Assembly (NCBI GenBank): GCA_020064725.1
Contig: JAGTWJ010000001.1
Span: 4,092,001-4,156,000 of the forward strand
Origin: Drechslerella dactyloides
Lineage: Eukaryota > Ascomycota > Orbiliomycetes > Orbiliales > Orbiliaceae
Length of the DNA: 64,000 nt
Direction: 5' to 3'
The notes beneath the pieces are model-generated. The model was given only the letters and a program-made list of their open reading frames with translations, was not told where the DNA came from and did no database searches. The translations under genes and the position numbers were made by a program. Below, one piece after another: positions 55,701 to 64,000 of the stretch. Each line of letters begins with the position of its first letter. Within the stretch, counting starts at the first letter, position 1.

Positions 55701-58549
55701 ATGGCCACCTCACGGTTCTTCCATGGTGGGCTCAGCGATAGCGAATCCAGTTCTTCCGAGGAAGACTATTCCGAAGAAGAGGAGGAGCTCGAAGACGGCA
55801 ACCAGGACGCAGATGAGTTCGACGAATCGGAAAGCTCAGAAGAATCTGATGAGGACGACGATGAGGACGACGAAGACGAGGATGAGGACGACGAAGCCGG
55901 AAAGGCTGCACCAGGGCAAAACAGGAGCAGCTTATTCAAGAGAGGTGCCGTTGATGAAGAAGACAGCGATGACGATGGCCTGCGGCGAGTCGTCAAAAAC
56001 AAAAAGGACAAGCGCTTCGAGGAAATCGAAGGTTGCATCCGACTCATCGACAATGCGAAAAAGATCAACGACTGGTTTGTGATCTCGCAAGGTAACGTAA
56101 CCCGCACGTGCACCAAAATCCGGCGACGAGATAGCCATATTGACACCATGCTTCCTCTAGAATTTGACAAGCTCAACAAGCTTGTCGCCAAGGGTGGGCA
56201 GAGCGATGCCGTCCCAAAACTATACATCAAGGCCATCGCGGACCTCGAAGATTTTATGAACGAGACGATCGCGAAGGAAAAGACTGCCGCAAAAAAGATG
56301 AATGCTACAAACGCCAAAGCTCTCAACTCTATCAAGCAAAGGCTCAAAAGGAATAATAGACAATACGAGACTGAAATCGGGCAGTATCGAGCCGATAAAG
56401 ACAACTACCTTCTCGAACCGGAGGTCGAAGAAGATACATCCGTACCGCAAAAACCCAGCGTCATACCCAGCGAACAAATTGAGCCTGATGATGACACTCG
56501 ATCATACTCGGTCGTAACGCGCGGGGGCAAGGCCGTGCAGCTCACCAGAGAATCCATCTTTAAACACCTTAAGGTCATCGTTGAAGCTCGTGGCAAGAAG
56601 AACACCGATAGAACTGAGCAAATTCGTACCATGGAAAGGCTGCTGGAGCTAGCCCAGGCACCTTACGAGAAGATCAGAGTTCTTACCGCTCTGATATCGA
56701 CGAGATATGATCTTTCGTTTGGCGTACTTTCGTACATGGCAACAGATCAATGGAAGGCGTAAGTCCAAATAGCAACACCAGTCTCCCTTGATATCCGTCA
56801 AGTTTGATTAACCACCTCGTGTACAGAGCGGAGGTCGAGATGAACGCCCTTCTCCGAGTACTCGAGGATAACCCTGCTTGGGTTATTGCCGAAACTGGAG
56901 ACGAGGTGGAGGATGACGAAAAGGTCCCCCCCACACCAGCACCTGGCGAAGTTTTCAAGATCCCTGGCAGTATTGTGTCATTTGTGGACCGCCTCGACGA
57001 TGAATTAACAAAATCACTTCAAAACATCGATCCCCACACAACCGAATACGTTGAACGCCTTGGGGATGAAGCCGCCCTCTACAAAATCATCGTTCGCAGC
57101 CAGAAATACTTTGAAAGGATGGCAACAAACGACAAGATTGGTGGCGTCGGGGACAGTCTCAATCGTACAATCATGCGACGTATCGAACATCTATACTACA
57201 AGGTTCGTATTGTCTCGTCTCCTCTTGTCACGCTTGTGTAAGAAGTCCTCCCTGACCAAAGACTATAGCCATTGGCCGTAATTGAAACCATCGAAGAAGC
57301 ATCATACGCCTTCCTCGCCTCGGAGTCATCGTCAGAGTCTTCCCACCCAACCTTGCAGAAAGAAGCGCCCGCAGATATCGTTCAAAAACTATGCTCATAT
57401 CTGTATAAGAACGACGCCACTATCCTACGGACACGAGCAATGCTCTGCCATATATACCATCTGGCTCTCCGCGAAAAGTTCTATCAGTCACGTGACATGC
57501 TTCTGATGTCACATCTCCAGGAAAATATCCACAATGCCGACGTCACCACCCAGATTCTTTACAACCGGACACTTGTACAAGTCGGGCTGTGCGCATTTAG
57601 AAATGGCTTAGTATCCGAATCCCAATCTTGCCTCCAAGAGATACTCGGTTCCGGTCGCGTGAAGGAGCATCTGGCGCAAGGCGTTGGACCGCAGAGCCGA
57701 TATTCAACGATCACGCCCGAACAAGAACGGCTGGAGAAGCAAAGACAACTGCCTTTCCACATGCACATCAATCTCGAACTTTTGGAAGCCGCGTATCTGA
57801 CCTGCTCGATGCTTCTTGAGATTCCCGCAATGGCAGCGGCAGGATCCTCGCCCGATCAGCGAAAGAAAGTCATCAGCAAGACATTCCGCCGCATGCTTGA
57901 ATTCCACGAGCGCAATGTTTTCCCCGGCCCACCCGAGAACACACGTGATCATGTCTTCCAAGCAGCGAACGCTTTGGCAGCAGGCGACTGGAGCAAAAGC
58001 TGCGATCTGATACAGGCTATCAAGATCTGGGACTTGCTTCCCAACGCGGAGTCCCTAAAGCAGATGCTCTCGGTCAAGATACAAGAGGAAGGGCTCCGTA
58101 CCTATATCTTCACATACGCCCCTTACTATGATGCGGTGTCGTTGGGCAGGCTGGCAGAGATGTTTGAGCTCCCGGAGCGTAAGGTCGCAGCCCTGGTGAG
58201 CAAAATGATTGCCCACGATGAAATCGCGGCGGCTCTTGACCAAATCAACAAGACGATGGTGTTCAGAAAGGGCGTGGAAGTCTCGCGACTGCAAACGTTG
58301 GCTTTGGCGCTCAGCGACAAGGCGAGCGGGCTCATCGAGCTCAACGAACGGGTATTCGAGCAGAAGACACAAAGCGGGACGACTGGTGGGTTCCAAGAAG
58401 GTTCTACAAGGCCGGGTGGAGGGGGAAGAGGCGGCAAGTCTCGATCGGAGTTTAGCGGGGAGAGAGGTGGTGGTCGGGGACGAGGAGGTGGACGAGGGCG
58501 AGGCGGTCGAAATGTTCAATTTGCCGGGGAGCGTTCTTCGAAGTCTTAA
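55701..58549 (+). CDS. NIP1: Translation initiation factor eIF3 subunit C (Nip1)
   Basis: Three exons (55701-56758, 56827-57202, 57269-58549) give 904 aa. Residues 1-100 include a dense acidic Asp/Glu stretch (EDDDEDDEDEDEDDEAG) typical of eIF3c. Then come CIRLIDNAKKINDWFVISQ, LPLEFDKLNKLVAKGGQ, TRESIFKHLKVIVEARGKKN and AQAPYEKIRVLTALISTRYD. The C-terminal PCI domain has HINLELLEAAYLTCSMLLEIP, YAPYYDAVSLGRLAEMFELP and VSKMIAHDEIAAALDQINKT. An RGG-rich tail (GGGRGRGGGRGRGGRN) ends the protein. eIF3c bridges eIF1, eIF5 and the 40S subunit during start-codon selection. Both introns are ordinary. It is the downstream neighbour of DBP2 on the same strand. Confidence 0.96.
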
Positions 58550-60658
58550 GTTGATGTATGCGACGTTCGGATGTGTGATCCACTATTCGGGCTATAGAAT
58601 AATATTAAATACACAAGTACTTACTTACTTAGTAGTATGTACGTACATACTTTCAGTGTTGCGGTGCAGGAAGAGGAAGTTATTCACCACTGGCTGCGAA
58701 TTCGTTGTACAGTTTTTTTTTAAAAAAAAAAAAAATCGATGCCGGCAAAGTGACGATAATGGCGAGTGTAGCTCCGTTAGGCTTGTTTAGGTTGAGCACT
58801 TTTAAAGGGCTGGCCCGTCCGTATTTATAATATTAGAACGCCTAACCGGTTTACTTCCGTAATTGCTTGCTTATCTGTGCCTCTAGCCAGGCTTAGACGA
58901 GTCTCGAGCACAAAGTAGCATTACTCAACCACATGCATCCTCGACCCAGCTAGTGTTATCTAGCGGGCCGATGGACTGGGTGACCTGAGTGGCAAGCGCC
59001 GGGTAATTTATTAAGATTTGCTGGCCCGGGCAGGCAGGCCAAGGACCTTAGCAGTTCCAGCTGGCCGGGCACCGTTACACAAGCAGGCCTCTAGCGGTGG
59101 CAGCCGCGCAGCAAGCGCAGACCGGGGTGTCTGGAGTGGTACTAGCAACTGCCTGCAGTCCACAGTCCCGCACTAGCACTCCGAATAGCTGCGCCCACTA
59201 GTAGGCAATAATAAGTAAGTACTTACTTACCTAGGTAATCACTAATTACCCATCTATACGCTCAACCACGTCCTGCAACTAGGTACGCATGTCGGCGAGA
59301 AGCTTGCCTAGGTCCGACGGGGTCAACGTACCTGCATGTTTTGCACAGTGGGGGTCAAGCTCCCGCGGGAGAGGGGGCCGGAAGCAAGCGCCTAACCAAC
59401 GTACATACATGCACACCCGTTCCGCTTCTAACTTGCTGGTTGACTTGCCTATACGAGCAGCCATGGGATTATTCGAGTGGCTCCTTGCCCGACTAAGGTT
59501 CGTCCACAGGTGTGGTTTCCAGGAAATCGACTAAAGCACACACAATGCGGAGCTAACCTTTGTGCTCCGTGGCAGCGCGTATCCAACCAGCTAACAGCTG
59601 CTGAGAATGCCCCTAAAATGCAGGGGACCAAACTGTCGGGATTGCATGTCGCCGCACTCCACAACCGAGAATCAAATGCATTAGATTCGCCGAACTTGCG
59701 AGCAGAGCCGAACGGCGCCGTTTGATGAATATTCCGTCACGTGTTTCACTAGCCAGAAGGCACAATAGAGGTGGAAGCATGGAGCGACGTAGTTTCTCAC
59801 GTCGTTTATCTTGATTGATTCAGTTTGTTCCCTCCCCTGTTTTCTCCCTCCAGCGCCTCCTCTTTTTTTCTCGATACCATTTTTGTGCTTTTTCCTCACT
59901 CGCACCCATTCTTACTTCCCCTTTCTCTCCTAACAAGCACTTAAAGCATGTTTTCAGTCAATCGCACCTATGCGTAAACCAGATATATAAACAAAAGCTG
60001 AGGCAATGCAAATGCAATGATGATGAATGATGACAACGATGATAATGACAGAATCGAAAAAGAGCTGGTATGATTCGAAGGGATTTTGGATGATGGAAGG
60101 GGGAAGGAAAAGGATATAACAGAAAAAGCAGGATCGTTTCGCCCATTGCCATAATGATGTACGAGATAAAGAATGAAAGAAAGAGCCAAAAAAAAGAAGA
60201 AAAAATAGGAATAGAATACTGAAGAAGTAGTCATACAGCCACCAAACTCGCCTTGAAGATGCACACAACCTTCCCGCTCTAAACTTGAGAGTTAGGAAAT
60301 GAATATCAAGCCGAAACCGAGAAATAAGAGAAAAAGAAAGGGAAGGTGGAAAACGAGTTTGCGTAGGCCAAGTGCAGCGCCTTGCAGTCTTCAGGACGAC
60401 AGCCGATGTGTTCACCCCGAGTAACCCTGCACTTTTGCATTATATTACAAGGATGCAGATGCAAGGGAAAGTTTTAAGTCCCCAGGCAGCCTGCCGGTGA
60501 GAGAGTGTGGATGATAGTGATAGTTATGATGGTGATTGTGGTCACGGTCTACCATTCACTCCATCTCGAGCAATTACGAGAATCGAGCGGGTAGGGCCGA
60601 GGATGAGGAGCAAGGCGGATGAAGGGGTCCTATAGAAGCGTCGAGCAAATGCCGACGT
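58550..60658. other. 2.1-kb spacer between eIF3c and Con7
   Basis: Between two convergent stop codons. It contains TACTTACTTA/GTACGTACATAC simple repeats at 58611-58651, a GGCA-rich part around 59000-59150, another TACCTAGGTA palindrome (59228-59237), and an A-rich section about 60000-60230 that is probably the Con7 3' flank. No coding region is accepted. Confidence 0.55.
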
Positions 60659-61715
60659 TTATGTATGCGTATAAGATGCATTTGGGACGTCTGGGTCCGC
60701 GTCCGCATCCGCATCCGGCTCCTCAGCTCCTGGTGGTTGCCTTGACTGGTAGATGTGATGATTGGGCGGATGCCCGTACGCTCCATGAGGATACCCCGCA
60801 TACATGCTGGCAGTGGGAGGATTGAACCGCTGAAGCGGGTCTAATCCCGAAGTAGCCTGTGTGTAGTGGTGCAAGCCTGGCTGCATTGGAGGTTGCGAAT
60901 AGCCAGGAGGGGGTAACTGGCGTTGTTGGGGAACGTTATTATATTGGCCTGATGCCGTTTGCGCATTGCTTTCGAGGGATGATAAGCCGTCCATCTGTCG
61001 TTGTTGGCGTTCTCTTTCCTCTTCAGCTTTTTTTGCCTGTTCTTCCTCTTTCTTTCTTTGTTTCCATTCTCTTCTGATTTCCTTAAATTCTATGGCGGGA
61101 CAAAACATCACAAGACAAAAAAGCTATGAATTAGCGAGCTGCCTTCGAGACGAAAGTTCGGAGTGAACCGACGGCGAAAACCTTTTTTTGCAAAGGCACA
61201 TGCAAAATACACGAACGGGAAAGGGTACAATGCAGTATGGAGGCCGACTCACCCTCTGGGGTCCGTTTTACTCCATGTGATTGCATGGTTACATGGGCGT
61301 TCAGGTGATTCAGTGTCCCGTAGGCCTTCTCGCATCCATTCCAGCCGCATTTATACATCCGCTCAATCTCCTCATAGCGACGTCGGGGACGTTTGTGCTG
61401 CTGCGCCCCGGGAATGGGAACGAAGGAATAGACCTGCTGCTGGTGGGTCAAGGGATGCTGCTGATCTTGCGAGAGACGTTTTCTGCGCGACTTGTCGGGC
61501 AGGCGAGGTGTAGCGGTTGTTGGCGAGGATTGGTTGGAGACAGATGCGGTGGGAGACGTGAAGGGTTGGGGTACCGAGGGATGGTATTGACCCCATTCTG
61601 GACGCCATCCGGTGTGCTGAGGTGGGTACCCAGCTTGCGAGATGTCGTGGCCGGGCTGGGGTGGATAGGCTGAGTACTGCGAGCCCTGGTTGTATGGAGG
61701 ACTGGAAGCTGCCAT
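60659..61715 (-). CDS. CON7: C2H2 transcription factor Con7 (conidiation regulator)
   Basis: Two exons (61715-61253, 61089-60659) give 297 aa. A Gln/Pro/Ser/Tyr-rich N-terminus precedes KRPRRRYEEIERMYKCGWNG, the atypical zinc finger C-x4-C-x12-H-x5-H (CGWNGCEKAYGTLNHLNAH, then VTMQSH). Directly after it comes a long charged helix KRTPEEFKEIRREWKQRKKE extended by EEEQAKKAEEERERQQR. This finger-plus-helix arrangement is the signature of Con7, described in Magnaporthe as a regulator of conidium and appressorium development and cell-wall genes. The intron lies between the finger and the helix. The C-terminus is Pro/Gln/His/Tyr-rich and ends in an Asp/Ala run. The 5' flank is over 2.2 kb. Confidence 0.9.
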
Positions 61716-62576
61716 TCTACCTCAGATATGATTACAGTGTTCTGAGGAAGTGAGGCGGAATGTTAGTCAGGCTCTTGATAACGCCGTTGGGTTCGAGCGA
61801 GGAGAAAGGCTTAGAGGATCACCAGAAAAAGGAAAAACAGAGCAAGCAAATGGGAAAAAGAGAGAGGACGAGAGAGAAAAAGGAAAAAATGGGAAAAAAG
61901 GGCAAAGGGCTAAAAGGAAAGGAAACGGCAGGCCAGGAAAAAGAAAAACAGGAGTCGAGCAAACGAGAGGGCAAAAAAAGGCCAGAGCCGGCGGGCTGTA
62001 TCGCACGGCGGATGCAATGGGGAATCGAAGGAAGCAGACGAAGAAACCGACGAGGGAAGCGGAGAGGCAGCCGGCAGACCAACGAGGGCACGAACGGGAC
62101 GCCGCGGTCGACGATAGCGTCCGGTTTGTGCGCGATTGTGGCCGATTAAAATGCAATCGCAGGCGGTGGAGTTTAAAAAAAAAAAAATAGTATAAGTACC
62201 GCTAGCAGTAAAAGGCGAGTGCGTATAAAAAACACCCGGGGCAGCGACAGCAGCAGCAGCAGCCGTAGCACTCAAGCGGTAAGTTGGAGGGAAAATAAAT
62301 AATCTCGAGGCATGAAAGTGGTAAAGCGCTGGTGGGAGTGGCAGCACGCCAGCAGAAAAGAAGGATTCCCGGGCGGGCTAGCTGCGGTGCTTATCCATCC
62401 AGACCAGACCAGACCGGAACATCCCAAATACCACCTGGGCGAGGGCACACATGCAAGAAGGGCGTATTGTCTGTACGTACTTGCTCGAGTGCGTTCTGGT
62501 CCGCGGCGCAAAAGAAAGCACGAACGAACTGACGAACGAAGTGGGAAAGAAAAAGAGTTCGACTGCGATAGAAAGG

Positions 62577-62600
62577 AAAAAAAAAAAAAAAAAAAAAAAA
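62577..62600. repeat. Poly-A run
   Basis: An uninterrupted run of over 20 A in the Con7 5' flank. Confidence 0.85.
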
Positions 62601-63114
62601 GATGATGACGAAGAAAAAGAAAAACAAGCCGGGTCGGTCAGGCAGGTCAGGAAGCAGTAACGAGCTGTTGGGGCTCACACGCACGCGCACGTACGTACAG
62701 ACAAGCAAGCAACCAGTGCACGCAGACGGACATGCATCCACGCACGCCGAGCGAGGGTCCGAACAACGGCAGGACGGGGAAACCGAGTGACCTGCGCAGC
62801 CGCGAACGAACAGCGGCGGGAGAAAAAAAAAAAGAAAGAACGAAAGAAAGAAAGAAGGGAAGGAAGGAAAGCAAGAATGAAGAATGAAGAATGAAGAAAA
62901 CGGAAGATAATTGGGAATTGAGAAGACGAGAAGAGAGGGAGAGGAAGAGGGAGAGGGAGGAGAGGGAGGAGAGGGAGAGAAAGGCGATGGAGGCGTGAAG
63001 GCAGGGGAGGCAGGAGCGCCGAAAAAGAAAATATTCGACGAGCAGGCGAGTATATCACCAAACGCCCACTCCCCTTCGATCGATCTGGGCGTCGATAATC
63101 GAGCGCGCGAGACG

Positions 63115-63140
63115 AGCAGGCAGGCAGGCAGGCAGGCAGG
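63115..63140. repeat. GGCA tetranucleotide microsatellite
   Basis: About six GGCA units in the Con7 5' flank. Confidence 0.85.
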
Positions 63141-63458
63141 CCGGCCGACCTGCAAGCACCGCAGCTAAGCTCCGACCGAGTGACTGACCGTGTGTGTCTG
63201 GACGTCTGGACGCGAGCCCGTGATGCGCAGTGCAGTCTGCGATGGAGGTGGAGAGGACCCGGGTAGACTGTCCCTGGGGGAAGAAGGCGAGGCGATAGCA
63301 GCAGCACTCAGGAGGCCCAGCAACGTGAGAGGGCCCTTGGCTGGAAGTCGCAATACAATGCAGACGATGCAGGCTGGACTGTCGGGAGGCCTGGGTGGAT
63401 TCTTGCTAGAATGGATGTAGGGACGGAGTGAGGGCGTGCGTGCGTGCGTGTGTGCGCA

Positions 63459-63485
63459 GTGTGGGTGTGGGTGTGGGTGTGGGTG
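63459..63485. repeat. GTGTGG hexanucleotide repeat
   Basis: About four units of GTGTGG, G/T-rich on the plus strand. A telomere-like origin is not indicated because the unit differs from TTAGGG. Confidence 0.8.
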
Positions 63486-63828
63486 AAGACGGGCCCGGGT
63501 CACTCCCCATACTGCGTCTGGTGGAAAGTACATTGTACATGTACGGGCAATCGGACATGCACATGCACCCAAGCAGTGCGTACCGTGCCATGAATGGACG
63601 CATGCACAAAACGTATGGACAATACATCTTCTTTCGACATTGTGTGTCTGTGTGTGTTTTTTTTTTTTCCTTTCGTTCTTTGCTTACCTCGAGAACAGCG
63701 AGTTATATCCGATACCCTCTCTTTCGCCCGGGTAGCTATATCCCTTCCAATGTGTCCTTCCCTTTTCCTCCTTCCTTTCTGCCAGCCTGCCTGACAGATA
63801 GCGTGCGGTACGGTGCTGTGCTGTGACG

Positions 63829-63890
63829 TGACGTGATGTAATATAATGTATGTAATGCAATGTAAGGTAATGTAAGGTAAGGTAGGGTAA
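63829..63890. repeat. Degenerate TAATG/TAAGG pentamer repeats
   Basis: A run of imperfect GTAATGTAAGG-type units that drifts into GGTAGGGTAAAA. Confidence 0.7.
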
Positions 63891-64000
63891 AATGGCAGGC
63901 AGCAGGTACGATATGTACGTGTGTCCGTATGTGCGTGTGGACGTATGTACGTGTGTCCGCCCGTCGGTCAGTCGGCTCGTGGGTTATGTAAGTAGGCCTG

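Larger units (their letters stand above)
61716..64000. other. Long low-complexity 5' flank of Con7
   Basis: 2.3 kb to the right edge without an accepted gene. It is dominated by purine-rich runs (61840-61980, 62570-62620, 62820-62990) and simple repeats. Long frames here are poly-Lys/Glu or poly-Ser/Pro/Phe artefacts of these repeats. It may be a long promoter and leader of Con7. Confidence 0.6.

Noticed and set aside
55766..56404. 212-residue antisense frame opposite eIF3c
   Set aside because: Poly-Ser caused by the acidic Asp/Glu codons on the other strand.
61750..62190. Lys/Glu/Arg-rich plus-strand frame
   Set aside because: Produced by A/G-rich repeats; no homologous domain visible.
62391..63307. 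Long minus-strand Ser/Pro/Phe frames
   Set aside because: Translations of purine/pyrimidine microsatellites, no coding character.
1..64000. tRNA, rRNA, CRISPR, transposons or RIP-mutated repeats
   Set aside because: No cloverleaf T-arm (GGTTCGAAT-like) in suitable context, no spaced direct repeats, no transposase or reverse-transcriptase frames, and no long AT-biased degenerate tracts were seen by eye.
1..64000. Secondary-metabolite or other specialised gene cluster
   Set aside because: No polyketide synthase, NRPS, terpene synthase, P450 or transporter genes are present; contents are housekeeping and regulatory.

Overview
The window is nuclear DNA of a filamentous ascomycete (Pezizomycotina). 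The protein-coding genes are broken by short spliceosomal introns (about 45-180 nt, GT donors, CTAAC/TACTAAC branch sites, AG acceptors) and separated by long GA/CT-rich spacers. The gene content includes a Con7-type conidiation regulator, a yeast-like zuotin and MZM1. There are no operons, CRISPR arrays, rRNA or tRNA genes, and no transposon that I could recognise. Core genes are unusually intron-rich for this group (TOR 17 coding exons, aquarius 14, DBP2 13), which may point to an early-diverging class; I cannot name the species.

I place 23 genes, most of them reconstructed exon by exon by requiring splice phases to match. Bases 1-8000: an unidentified gene cut by the left edge (-), a Ser/Pro-rich protein (+), a TMEM97/EXPERA membrane protein (+), zuotin (+) and ERG6 (-). 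Bases 8450-16900: splicing factor SLT11 (+), MZM1 (-), pyruvate dehydrogenase E1 beta (-) and a long yeast-type phosphofructokinase (-). Bases 18300-26000: tRNA adenosine deaminase TAD2 (-), mitochondrial GatA (+), mitochondrial enoyl reductase ETR1 (-), mitochondrial outer-membrane MCP1 (+) and a small C2H2 protein (-). After a 3.2 kb spacer come a homeodomain regulator (+), ESCRT-III CHMP1/Did2 (+), THO subunit THOC1/Hpr1 (-), aquarius/Cwf11 (+), TFIIH subunit Tfb2 (-), TOR kinase (-), DBP2 (+) and eIF3c/Nip1 (+). After a 2.1 kb spacer comes Con7 (-), whose 5' flank fills the last 2.3 kb.

The genes are mostly conserved housekeeping functions. Themes that recur are RNA metabolism (SLT11, aquarius, THOC1, DBP2, TFB2, eIF3c, TAD2), mitochondrial function (MZM1, PDB1, GatA, ETR1, MCP1), carbon metabolism (PFK1 and PDB1 side by side) and growth or development control (TOR, homeodomain protein, Con7).

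The most noteworthy features are splice signals. PDB1 appears to carry a U2-type AT-AC intron that restores the catalytic QHSQD motif. DBP2 has a 494-nt intron after helicase motif V whose only frame-correct 3' end is GG rather than AG, and which contains a symmetric 54-nt cryptic exon. ETR1 and aquarius each need a GC-AG intron. Micro-exons of 8 nt (DBP2), 9 and 17 nt (C2H2 gene) and 6 nt (last TOR exon, only Trp plus stop) are present. All exon models are inferred from sequence alone; no transcript evidence was available.
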